NCBI GenBank assembly: GCA_024401865.1
Contig: JAKSKI010000014.1
Span: forward strand, 1-33,714
Length of the DNA stretch: 33,714 nt
Origin: Bacteroidales bacterium
GTDB lineage: Bacteria > Bacteroidota > Bacteroidia > Bacteroidales > UBA932
Direction of reading: 5' to 3'
Shown: piece by piece, positions 24,891 to 33,452 of the stretch
How positions within the stretch are numbered: the stretch's first letter is position 1
How the letters are laid out: each line of letters starts with the position of its first letter
Made by a program: the position numbers and the translations under genes
The notes under the pieces: generated by a model
Told to the model about the DNA's origin: nothing
The model's input: only the letters and a program-made list of their open reading frames with translations
The model's database searches: none

Positions 24891-26201
24891 ATGAAATTGA
24901 AGAGTCTGTTATTGATCTTTTTCGTGCTTCCGACAGCATCTCAAGCTGCTCCTAAGCCGGAGTTATGGCCTGACTGTACTGCTATGGACAGCTGGTTCCA
25001 CGAAGTCCCGGAAACTGTCGGCAACGGGGATTCAAAACAGTATCGCCTCGACAGTTGCGGGATAGTTCCGGACACAGCGCTCCACACGATGGAAATCCAG
25101 GCGGTGATAGACAGCGCCGCCGCAAATGGCGGTGGGGTGATTGTGGTTACACCTGGAGTGTTCCGCACCGGAGCCCTTGTGTTCCGTCCCGGGACCAGCC
25201 TCAGGCTCGAGGAAGGCGCCGTTCTTCGGGGGTCAGACCACATATGGGATTATCCTCTCTGTATGACTCGCATCGAGGGGGAGACCTGCCTCTATTATGG
25301 GGCTCTCATAAATGCTGATGGTGTAGACGGATTCTCTATATCCGGTGAGGGGACGATCGATGGCAACGGAGAGCCGTTTTACCGCCAGTTCTGGTTGAGA
25401 CGCAGATGGAACCCCTCCTGTACCAACAAGGACGAGCAGAGGCCCAGACTGCTGTACGTGAGCAACTCCAGAAATGTCCGTCTGGAGGGGGTGACATTCA
25501 GAAATTCCCCGTATTGGACCACTCATTTCCATAATTGTGACCGTTTGCTGGTCAAGGACTGCAGGTTCGAGAGCCCTTGCAGAAAAGGGGAAGTCAGGGG
25601 GCCGTCCACCGATGCCATCGACCTGGACGTGGTCAGCAACGTGCATATTACCGGCTGCTCTTTTTGTGTCAACGATGATGCCATAGCGCTTAAAGGTGGC
25701 AAAGGCCCCTACGCGGATGCATTCATGACCGATTATCCCGGAGTCGACATTCCTTCGCGAAGCATCGGCAACGGAGCCAACGTGAACGTTCTGGTGGAGA
25801 ACTGCGAATATGAATTCTGCCACGGTTGCCTGACACTTGGCAGTGAGAGCGTGTATGACCGCAACATAGTTGTCCGTCGTTGCCGTGTTACCGGCAATGC
25901 GTACAATCTGCTATGGATAAAATGCCGTCCGGATACGCCCCAGCACTATTGCTATATTGCCGTGGAAGATGTGTCGGGAAGGGTTGACAATATGGTCAAT
26001 GTATACAAGTGGACTCAGTTCTATGACCTGCAGGGACGTAAAGACTTGCCCGTGAGCATCGTGGACCATATATTCCTCAGACGTTGCAGCATCAGCTGCG
26101 ACAAGTTCATGAACGTACCGGAGGACGGCGGTGTATGTACCCTGTCCGATTTCAAGTTCGAGGATCTGGTAGTGAACGGACACCGTCAGGCCTCCCGGTG
26201 A
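24891..26201 (+). CDS. GH28-family glycoside hydrolase (polygalacturonase-like)
   Basis: A 436-residue protein from ATG 24891, which starts a signal peptide ending near SQA-AP. A right-handed beta-helix carries the GH28 catalytic set: Asp241 and Asp244 in STDAIDLD, Asp262/Asp263 in NDDAIALKGG, His311 in CHGCLTLGSES, and a basic LLWIKC strand. GH28 enzymes hydrolyse galacturonosyl linkages in pectin or related polymers. The usual NTDG and GHG motifs read STDA and CHG, so the substrate may differ from polygalacturonan. Co-transcribed with the sialidase and convergent with GH92, 4 nt apart. Confidence 0.87.
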   Translation: MKLKSLLLIFFVLPTASQAAPKPELWPDCTAMDSWFHEVPETVGNGDSKQYRLDSCGIVPDTALHTMEIQAVIDSAAANGGGVIVVTPGVFRTGALVFRPGTSLRLEEGAVLRGSDHIWDYPLCMTRIEGETCLYYGALINADGVDGFSISGEGTIDGNGEPFYRQFWLRRRWNPSCTNKDEQRPRLLYVSNSRNVRLEGVTFRNSPYWTTHFHNCDRLLVKDCRFESPCRKGEVRGPSTDAIDLDVVSNVHITGCSFCVNDDAIALKGGKGPYADAFMTDYPGVDIPSRSIGNGANVNVLVENCEYEFCHGCLTLGSESVYDRNIVVRRCRVTGNAYNLLWIKCRPDTPQHYCYIAVEDVSGRVDNMVNVYKWTQFYDLQGRKDLPVSIVDHIFLRRCSISCDKFMNVPEDGGVCTLSDFKFEDLVVNGHRQASR

Positions 26202-26205
26202 TCCG

Positions 26206-28407
26206 TCATTCCGTATCCGGTCTGGAGGACATTCTGAAATCCAGTCTTACACCGTCCATCAGTTCTTCATAGCTGACAAAGTGGCCGTCGAATCTGCGGC
26301 CGTTCTTTCTGGCCACACTTATGTACCTGTTGGCGGGGGAGTTGTCTCGCGCTTTGATGGTGACGTTCCTGCCGTTCGAAAGGTGCAATGTCGCTTTTGT
26401 GAAGAGTGGGGAGCCGATGGCATATTCTCCGGATATGGGGCATACGGGATAGAATCCCAGAGCGGAGAATACATACCAGGCGGATGTCTGGCCGTTGTCC
26501 TCATCTCCGCAATACCCGTCCGGAGCGCAACTGTAGAGCCTGTCCATCACTTCTCTAACCCAATATTGCGCCTTATGGGGCTGACCGGCATAATCATACA
26601 GATATATGATATGCTGTGCCGGCTGGTTGCCGTGTGCATAGTTGCCCATATCTGCAGCCTGCATTTCCGCAATCTCGTGTATCCGCCGGCCGTAATAACT
26701 GTCATCATAGACCGGAGGTACCACAAAGACGGAATCCAGCATTTCGGTGAAGCCGTCTTTCCCGCCCATAAGGGATATCAGGCCCTCGACGTCGTGAAGT
26801 ACCGACCAACTGTAGTGCCAGGCGTTGCCTTCGGTAAATACACCTCCCCATTTGTACGGACTGAATTCGGGCTCGAAACTGCCGTCCGAGAGCCTTCCCC
26901 TCATAAGCCGTGTGGCAGGATCGAAAACGTTGCGGTAATTGCCGGAGCGGGACTTGAAGGGGGCAGTCTCGGATTCCGAACGCCCCAGGGCCTCGCCGAG
27001 CCTGTATATGCACCAGTCATTGTATGCATATTCGAGTGTGCGCGCCACGCTCTCCCTGATTCCCGCATCGCAGGGTATATATCCCAACGAATCGTAATAT
27101 TCGTGTCCCAGCCGTCCGGAAGACGGAATCTCCGGATGGACGTTGGTGCATCCGTGTACTATCGTCGCAAAAAGTGTGTCTTCAAGTTCCTTGCTCAAGT
27201 TGGAAAGTCCCTTGACGATACCGTCCGCGACAATCGATGCGCTGTTGTTGCCTATCATACAGTTGCGGTGGCCCGGACTGGCCCATTCGGGCAGGAAATC
27301 GTTCTCACGGGCAATTCCGGCATAACTCTCGATGATTTCGGAGGCCGTCTCCGGATAGACCAGATTCAGGAGCGGACACTGCGCCCTGAACACGTCCCAG
27401 CTGCCACTGTCAGTGTACAGAGTCCCCGGCCTGACTTCGCCGTTGAAAGGACTGTAGTGGACAGGACGTCCGTCGGCATCGATTTCGTAGAACTTGCGGG
27501 GGAACAGGGCCGCTCTGTACAGGCAGGAGTAGAAAGTCCTCATCTGCTCTTCGCTTCCTCCGCTGACTTCGATGCGTCCCAGCACCTCGTTCCACCTGTC
27601 TTTGGCTGCATCCCTGACTTCATCGAAACTGCGCCCCTCCACTTCCAGAAGATTCCTTCGGGCCTGCTCGGGACTTATGAACGAGGAAGCGATGTACAGT
27701 GTCACCTGCTCGCCACGTCCGGTGCCGCCGAATCCGGCAATGGCATCATCTCCTTCAACGTTGAATGAGGTGACAGGCTTGGACGACTTGACTACAAAGT
27801 AGTTGGCAAAATTATCGGGTACGCCTCCGCAATTGTTGTCAGTCCTGCCGGTAATCAATCCGTCCTCGATTGACACCTCCGAGCGTGGTGACAGCGCGTC
27901 CAGAACGAATCCGGATTCCCCACTTTCCGGATAAGTCAGACGAATGGCCGCCGCTCTCTCCGAGGGGGCGATTTCTATCCTTATGTCGTGGTCGGCCAGA
28001 TACACGCTGTAGAGATATGGCTTAGCCTGTTCGCTTTTGTGCGAAAACAGGCTGGCCCGTCTGTCTGCAGGATAGTCATCCGTATTCCGCAGGGGCATTA
28101 TTGCAATCTGCCCGTAGTCCCCAATCCAGGGTGAAGGCTGATGTGCCTGTTTGAATCCTGTGATTTTGTGGGCTTCGTACCTGTAGAACCAGCCTTCAGC
28201 CTTGTCAGAGGTCATTGGCGACCAGCTGTGCATACCCCAGGGCAGGGCAGTGGCAGGATAGACGTTGCCGTTTGAAAAGGAATGGTCCGACAAGGTTCCG
28301 CATAGCGTTGAAACATAGTCGGCGGGGCAAGTGCGGACCGACACGTCATCCGACGAGCAGGATACAAGCAATACTGCCGATATGAGGGCTGCGTAGAGTC
28401 TGCGCAT
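26206..28407 (-). CDS. GH92 alpha-mannosidase lipoprotein
   Basis: A 733-residue protein with lipobox LVSC (Cys17). An acidic SSDD right after the Cys resembles the surface-export signal of Bacteroidota lipoproteins. GH92 hallmarks are SFSNGNVYPATALPWGM (near 43-59), GNQPAQHIIYLYDYAG (about 592-607) and the catalytic GDEDNGQ (634-640) followed by SAWYVFSALGFYP. GH92 enzymes are Ca-dependent exo-acting alpha-mannosidases (mostly alpha-1,2/1,3) used on N-glycans or yeast mannan. The start is 12 nt after the ketopantoate-reductase-family stop, so it is probably read from that operon. A long frame open on the opposite strand (26281-27768) is a coding shadow. Confidence 0.94.
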   Translation of the reverse strand: MRRLYAALISAVLLVSCSSDDVSVRTCPADYVSTLCGTLSDHSFSNGNVYPATALPWGMHSWSPMTSDKAEGWFYRYEAHKITGFKQAHQPSPWIGDYGQIAIMPLRNTDDYPADRRASLFSHKSEQAKPYLYSVYLADHDIRIEIAPSERAAAIRLTYPESGESGFVLDALSPRSEVSIEDGLITGRTDNNCGGVPDNFANYFVVKSSKPVTSFNVEGDDAIAGFGGTGRGEQVTLYIASSFISPEQARRNLLEVEGRSFDEVRDAAKDRWNEVLGRIEVSGGSEEQMRTFYSCLYRAALFPRKFYEIDADGRPVHYSPFNGEVRPGTLYTDSGSWDVFRAQCPLLNLVYPETASEIIESYAGIARENDFLPEWASPGHRNCMIGNNSASIVADGIVKGLSNLSKELEDTLFATIVHGCTNVHPEIPSSGRLGHEYYDSLGYIPCDAGIRESVARTLEYAYNDWCIYRLGEALGRSESETAPFKSRSGNYRNVFDPATRLMRGRLSDGSFEPEFSPYKWGGVFTEGNAWHYSWSVLHDVEGLISLMGGKDGFTEMLDSVFVVPPVYDDSYYGRRIHEIAEMQAADMGNYAHGNQPAQHIIYLYDYAGQPHKAQYWVREVMDRLYSCAPDGYCGDEDNGQTSAWYVFSALGFYPVCPISGEYAIGSPLFTKATLHLSNGRNVTIKARDNSPANRYISVARKNGRRFDGHFVSYEELMDGVRLDFRMSSRPDTE

Positions 28408-28419
28408 ATTGGGTCTGGT

Positions 28420-29427
28420 TCAGCTGTTGAATAGCTTGAGGTTGTCGAATGAGGGTTTCAGAACCCCTGATTCAATCTTGTGGACGATGTCGACCACCTT
28501 GTCATTGAACGGAGTGGGGCATCCGACCTTGCGCCCGAAGGCACATACGGAGCCGTTGATGGCATCCACTTCGGTCAGTTTGCCCTTCTCGAGGTCCTGA
28601 AGCATGCTGGCCTTAAGCCGGCGGTGCTTCTTGATGGCAAGAGGAAGCAGCATAAATGCAATACGCTTCTTGACGCAATTGCTGTAATCGAACAGCCTGA
28701 CCACGTCCTTGCCCTGAATGGGAGCTATGCGTATGCCACCTTTGGCGCATACGTCGAAGCATTCTTTCATAATTGCCTGTGCGACCCTGCGCCGGGAAGG
28801 GTCATCCACGGTCTCTCCGAAAGTGCAGCCGAAGACGGCGCTCAGACCTGAGAAGGTGGAATTGATGAGCAGTTTGCTCCAGCGGCTGCCAATGAAATTG
28901 TCATCGATTTCGACCTCTCCCATATTCTCGAGCAGAGACTTGACCTCTTCCATCCTTGGATTGCGGCGTCCGTTCACGGTGCCCAGGGAGAAGGTGAGAC
29001 AGTCCGGCTCGCTTGTGAGTTCGCACACACCGGGGCCCTGCATCGTTGCGCCCCAGGCCACGGTGCAGCCTATGACCCTGTCTTCTCCGATGATCGAGCC
29101 GATCAGCACCTCGGGAAGACCGTTCTGGAGCGTAACGATCACTCCGTCGGGTTCGAGGTAATCACCAAGGAACGCTACCGTTGCGGCGTTGTCCAGCTGC
29201 TTGGTCATAAGGAAAATGATATCGTACTTCCCGCTCATCTCCTCGATATGAAGGGCGCTGACCTTCTGGTTGAACGATACTGTGCCGGTGACAGTCGCGC
29301 CATTGGCCTTGAGTGCCTCGATATGCGCTTTGTTGCGGTTGACAAGGTCTATGCTTACACCTTTTCTTGCTATGTAGGCTCCCAGAATTGTACCGAGGGA
29401 TCCCGCTCCGTAGATTGCTACTCTCAT
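28420..29427 (-). CDS. Ketopantoate reductase family (PanE/ApbA)
   Basis: A 335-residue NAD(P)-dependent dehydrogenase. The Rossmann loop GAGSLGTILG is at residues 7-16, the conserved lysine in SRWSKLLINS at about 181, and the C-terminal helical domain holds the glutamate in LTEVDAINGSV (about 290). The true PanE reaction reduces ketopantoate to pantoate for coenzyme A, but many paralogues act on other 2-oxoacids, and no pan genes are nearby. It lies between the ABC transporter gene (19 nt upstream) and GH92 (12 nt downstream). Confidence 0.87.
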   Translation of the reverse strand: MRVAIYGAGSLGTILGAYIARKGVSIDLVNRNKAHIEALKANGATVTGTVSFNQKVSALHIEEMSGKYDIIFLMTKQLDNAATVAFLGDYLEPDGVIVTLQNGLPEVLIGSIIGEDRVIGCTVAWGATMQGPGVCELTSEPDCLTFSLGTVNGRRNPRMEEVKSLLENMGEVEIDDNFIGSRWSKLLINSTFSGLSAVFGCTFGETVDDPSRRRVAQAIMKECFDVCAKGGIRIAPIQGKDVVRLFDYSNCVKKRIAFMLLPLAIKKHRRLKASMLQDLEKGKLTEVDAINGSVCAFGRKVGCPTPFNDKVVDIVHKIESGVLKPSFDNLKLFNS

Positions 29428-29446
29428 GATAATGACATTTTATGAA

Positions 29447-32400
29447 TTATTTCTTCAAAAGGCAGGATAGAGCGGTTCCGTCCCCGTCAGGGACGAGTTC
29501 CAACTTGCTGCACAGTCCTTCCAGAATTGCCTTGCCTACGGCGAACTCTTCGTTGTCAAGGATGCTTGCATCAAGTTTACGCGGCGTCACTATCTTGATG
29601 CCGCAGAGTTCAGTCTTTTCAGAATAGCCCACCTTGACGACAGTGCCTCCTACGGTTCCGGTAATCAGCAGGCACTCTTCGACAGCGTGTGTGAGATGGT
29701 CAATGGTGGCTCCCGACAGATTGTAGCGGCCGCAGAAGGTGTTGATGCCGGCCATCATTGCATAATAGTCATACTTGCTTGTCTGAATCTCAAAGCGGTA
29801 TTCCCTAATGCCTTGGATGAATTTGCGGGTCTTGGTCTTCTGGGGATTGTCAAAAATCTGCTCTGGTGTCCCGGATTCAAAGATTATGCCTTCATCCATA
29901 TAGAACACTCTCGTGCTGACTTCCCGCGCAAACTTCATCTCATGAGTGACTATCATCATCGTCATCCCCTGTTTGGCCAGCGTCTTCATCACACCCAGCA
30001 CTTCGCTGACCATTGTGGGATCCAGCGCGGACGTAGGCTCGTCGAACAGGATAATTTCAGGCTCCATCGCCAGGGCGCGTGCTATGGCGACTCTCTGTTT
30101 CTGGCCGCCGGACAATTCTGAAGGGTAGAATCCGGCCCTTTCGGCCATACCCACCAGTTCGAGAAGTTCCATCGCCTTTGCCTGTGCCTCCTCGCGGGTT
30201 TTGCCGAGGACTTTTACTGGTGCGAAAGACACGTTCTCCAGAATGGTCATAGAGTCGAACAGGTTGAAAGACTGGAATACCATACCCATCCTGCGGCGCA
30301 GGGCGGGCACATTGGACGAGTCGGCCAAAATGTCCTTGCCAAGGACCAGGATGCTCCCGGAACTTGGGGTTTCCAGATGGTTGAGGCAGCGCAGGAACGT
30401 GCTCTTGCCGGTGCCGGAGGGTCCTATTATGCTGATGACTTCACCCCTGTGTACCTCGGCGTTTACGTTCTTCAGCACTGTAAGCCCGTCGCTGAATGTC
30501 TTGCGAAGGTGTGAAATGCTTATTATGACGTCATCATCCGGGTCTGGTGTCGGTTCCGGCTCGGAGGCGGATGCCTTGCGACGTGTTCTGAATACAATCA
30601 CCGCAGCAGCAACTATGAATACAAGTGCCGTCAGCACCCAGGCAAAGGCGGGGAAGGACGATTCTTGCTCCGGATTGACATTGTTGCGGACCACAGCCAC
30701 GACTTTGCTGTAGTAATAAGGAACCTGGGCAACTGATTTCTGCCTTTCTTCAGTCTGGCTGATGGTTGACACGACTACATCCATCTTGCCTGAAATGATG
30801 GCCGGAATCAATCCTCCGAAATCCATATTGGTGATCTGTATGGGATGACCGTACCTGTATGCGAAAAGGCGAAGCAGTTCGATTTCGTATCCGTCCGGCT
30901 GTCCGTTGTATATGAAGCACATCGGAGGGGTCATGCAACTGGTTGCGACTCTCAGTTCGCTGCCGGACGCCGCCTCCGGAATATCCCTGTGACATCTGCC
31001 GTCCAAACCCGAGAACCACCTGTCCTTGATCTCCTGATGCTCTCCCGATTTGTCGATGTCGGCGATGAATTCCCTGAATTCTTCAATCAGAGCTGTATTT
31101 TCCTTGTTGAAACAGGCCGCGACCGGAAGCCGGTCCATTTCAGTGGATATCGTGTCGAGTGAAGGATACTCCCTCATAGGGATGAGCGCATTGATGTTGT
31201 CCATAAAGAACGCATCGATCTTGCCCTTCATCAGCGCCTCGATACCGTCCACATCACTGTTGAACGATTTAATGTTCTTGATAGCGTGCCTGTTGTGCAG
31301 GTACGGCTCGGCAAGGGATCCGACCATGGTGCCAAGAATCCTGCCCTCGAGCTCACTCTCGTCATTGTAGAGTTTGTCAGGCTCCCGCTGTTTCCTGATT
31401 ATCACTACGGTATGGGATTCGTAGTAAGGGACCTGGATGATGCTTTTCTGCCTTTCCTCGGTCATTCCGATAGTTGATACTGCCGCATCGACTTTGCCCG
31501 AAATAAGGCTGGGTATGACAGCACCGAAATCCATTGTCACGAATTCGACGGGACGTTTGACGTACAGGGCGAAACGTCTCATCATCTCGGCCTCATATCC
31601 GTCAATTATTCCGTTAATGACCATATTGAACGGAGGCATAGAACCCAGCACGGCTACTTTGAACGGCTCGCCATCTGTAACGGCCTCGACATCCCGATGG
31701 CTGTCGGCATCGGATTTGCCTATCCATCTGTGCAGCATCTCGCGATTCGTGTCGCTGTTACGGAATTCCGACATGAATTCGGCAAATTGGATGGACAGGG
31801 ACCTGTTGTCGAAACCGAAGCACGCGGCGATGGGAATATAAGGGTCTGAAGTGGTGAGAGTATCAAGGCTATCGTAACTCTGCAAATACCCCATTGCAAC
31901 GATATCGTCAATATAGAAACCGTCCACCTTGCCTTTTATGACGGCCTCGACGGCATCTACCTGGCTGTTGAAGGAGAGAACGTTGGTGATGCCTCTGCTG
32001 TCGTGGATCTTCTGTTCCTGCAGGGAGCCGAGAAGGACTGACACGCTCCTGTCATTGAGGTCGCTTTCGGTACGCAGGATATTGTCGTTCTTATTAATGG
32101 TACAGGATGACAGGAGGCTAATCGAAAGCAGCGGTATGCAGACAATCATCTTTGCAACACTGCTTCTGCGACGTTTGGGCTTGGCGAGAGGGGAGAGAGC
32201 GAGCCCAATCAGCCAGGCAATGACAAAATATACGACAGCCACAAAAATGAGGGGCATGAAGGCATCGAAAGTGCGTGCTCGTATGATATCCGATGCCTTG
32301 GTGAGGTCCATTACGGCGATGTATCCCACTACGGAAGTGCTTTTGAGCAGGCTCACAACTTCACCCTGGTAGATTGGAATCACGTTCCTTACAGCCTGAG

Positions 32401-32842
32401 GCAGCACTATGCTGACGAAAGTCTGGCTCTTGGTCAGACCCAGGGACAGTCCGGCTTCAGTCTGGCCCTTGTCGATGCCTTCAATACTTGTGCGCAGCAT
32501 TTCACTGACGTATGCAGAGGTATTCATTGCAAAGGTGATGATAGCCACAACGATTCCGGAAGCATTGACCGGGGCCAGAATCACGTAATACATTATCATA
32601 AGCATAACCAGGACCGGAGTGCCTCTCATTATGTCTATGTATACCTTGGCTATGTTGCTCAGCCAGGTCTTCCTGCTCATTCTCATCCAGCAGATCAGAC
32701 CGCTGAGAAGTGTCCCCAGAATCACTGCGGACAAAGTGATTGTCAACGTGGCCTCGAGTCCGTTGATTATGTGCATATATCTGTCTTCTACGATGAAGTT
32801 GTTGTAGAAGGAGTCTGCAATGGTCCTGAATAATGATGACAT
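29447..32842 (-). CDS. Single-chain polar amino-acid ABC transporter
   Basis: A 1131-residue fusion. Residues 1-220: HisM/GlnP-type permease (EAA-like motif around [14 protein letters not shown] and LPQAVRN, 130-155). Residues 221-247: basic stretch, hydrophobic stretch and LLSSC, like an internal lipoprotein signal. Residues 255-718: four type-3 binding-protein half-lobes in the order lobe 2, lobe 1, lobe 2, lobe 1; lobe 1 signatures are DGYEAEM, DGYEIEL and [12 protein letters not shown]. Residues 732-752: membrane helix. Residues 772-1010: GlnQ-type ATPase (GPSGTGKST 807-815, LSGGQKQR 910-917, [10 protein letters not shown] 932-941). Residues 1013-1131: tail resembling an anti-sigma-type ATPase fold. 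The layout predicts binding lobes outside and ATPase inside. Substrate probably a polar amino acid. Confidence 0.88.
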   Translation of the reverse strand: MSSLFRTIADSFYNNFIVEDRYMHIINGLEATLTITLSAVILGTLLSGLICWMRMSRKTWLSNIAKVYIDIMRGTPVLVMLMIMYYVILAPVNASGIVVAIITFAMNTSAYVSEMLRTSIEGIDKGQTEAGLSLGLTKSQTFVSIVLPQAVRNVIPIYQGEVVSLLKSTSVVGYIAVMDLTKASDIIRARTFDAFMPLIFVAVVYFVIAWLIGLALSPLAKPKRRRSSVAKMIVCIPLLSISLLSSCTINKNDNILRTESDLNDRSVSVLLGSLQEQKIHDSRGITNVLSFNSQVDAVEAVIKGKVDGFYIDDIVAMGYLQSYDSLDTLTTSDPYIPIAACFGFDNRSLSIQFAEFMSEFRNSDTNREMLHRWIGKSDADSHRDVEAVTDGEPFKVAVLGSMPPFNMVINGIIDGYEAEMMRRFALYVKRPVEFVTMDFGAVIPSLISGKVDAAVSTIGMTEERQKSIIQVPYYESHTVVIIRKQREPDKLYNDESELEGRILGTMVGSLAEPYLHNRHAIKNIKSFNSDVDGIEALMKGKIDAFFMDNINALIPMREYPSLDTISTEMDRLPVAACFNKENTALIEEFREFIADIDKSGEHQEIKDRWFSGLDGRCHRDIPEAASGSELRVATSCMTPPMCFIYNGQPDGYEIELLRLFAYRYGHPIQITNMDFGGLIPAIISGKMDVVVSTISQTEERQKSVAQVPYYYSKVVAVVRNNVNPEQESSFPAFAWVLTALVFIVAAAVIVFRTRRKASASEPEPTPDPDDDVIISISHLRKTFSDGLTVLKNVNAEVHRGEVISIIGPSGTGKSTFLRCLNHLETPSSGSILVLGKDILADSSNVPALRRRMGMVFQSFNLFDSMTILENVSFAPVKVLGKTREEAQAKAMELLELVGMAERAGFYPSELSGGQKQRVAIARALAMEPEIILFDEPTSALDPTMVSEVLGVMKTLAKQGMTMMIVTHEMKFAREVSTRVFYMDEGIIFESGTPEQIFDNPQKTKTRKFIQGIREYRFEIQTSKYDYYAMMAGINTFCGRYNLSGATIDHLTHAVEECLLITGTVGGTVVKVGYSEKTELCGIKIVTPRKLDASILDNEEFAVGKAILEGLCSKLELVPDGDGTALSCLLKK

Positions 32843-32843
32843 A

Positions 32844-33290
32844 TTATTTCCTGATTCTGAAATTGTGCTCGATCAGATCTGAAACCTGCTTGAGGGTCAG
32901 TTCATCTTTAGCGTTGAATACGATAATTGCGAGTACGCCTTTCCTGACCTCCTGGGATATGAAACGAAGAGGGGAGTCATCCTCGGCCAGAGCCTGGAAA
33001 CCATAGGCGTTCCTGCCGTTGAAAAGAAACTTCTCGATGGGATTGAAATCTTCCGGATCGTCCTCGTAGAAGCCCACAGTTTCGGCGTAGTTGGCAAAGG
33101 CCTGGTCTTCGGCCGTTTCGCCTTCAGGCGTGTCCCCCACATAGATGTTTATCAAGGCATCATCGGCTTGAGCCCTGTCATTGCGCAGATGTGCTTCCAG
33201 GTGAGTGATTTCGTATCCTGTTTCGTCCAGGAACGTGTCCTGCTCGCAGGTCCAGCCTGCAGGGAGGTTTAAGGAAATGTCGTATACCAC
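32844..33290 (-). CDS. Unknown small protein preceding the ABC transporter
   Basis: A 148-residue protein if translation starts at GTG 33290. An in-frame TTG at 33320 would give 158 residues, but it lies upstream of the -7 box, so the mRNA would not contain it. No signal peptide or membrane helix. The chain is acidic, with patterns such as [27 protein letters not shown] and [17 protein letters not shown] recognise no family with confidence. Its stop is 1 nt from the transporter ATG, so they are translationally linked and a role with that transporter is inferred from position only. Confidence 0.75.
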   Translation of the reverse strand: MVYDISLNLPAGWTCEQDTFLDETGYEITHLEAHLRNDRAQADDALINIYVGDTPEGETAEDQAFANYAETVGFYEDDPEDFNPIEKFLFNGRNAYGFQALAEDDSPLRFISQEVRKGVLAIIVFNAKDELTLKQVSDLIEHNFRIRK

Positions 33291-33308
33291 GTTTGTGATG
33301 TTTTGATG

Positions 33309-33316
33309 CAAATATA
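33309..33316 (-). promoter_or_regulatory. -7 promoter box of the transporter operon
   Basis: Minus-strand TATATTTG, 18 nt before GTG 33290. It would drive the unknown gene, the transporter, the PanE-family gene and probably GH92. Confidence 0.6.
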
Positions 33317-33418
33317 ACAATTCTTTACGTTATTGCTTCCACAATGGATTTCAATACATTTCGAGTTTACAAAGATGTGACTTGTTATTAAGTCCGATAC
33401 AGATTGCTGTAGATTCAC

Positions 33419-33426
33419 TATATTTG
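33419..33426 (+). promoter_or_regulatory. -7 promoter box of the repeat-protein gene
   Basis: TATATTTG, 26 nt before ATG 33453. The 33321-33418 interval shows nothing else I can assign. Confidence 0.6.
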
Positions 33427-33452
33427 CGCAGATAATTGTCGCAACTGCCAAT

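Noticed and set aside
26281..27768. A 495-codon open frame on the plus strand
   Set aside because: It lies fully antisense to GH92, whose catalytic motifs are clear, and its translation has no recognisable domain. Long antisense frames are common in codon-biased genes of this composition.
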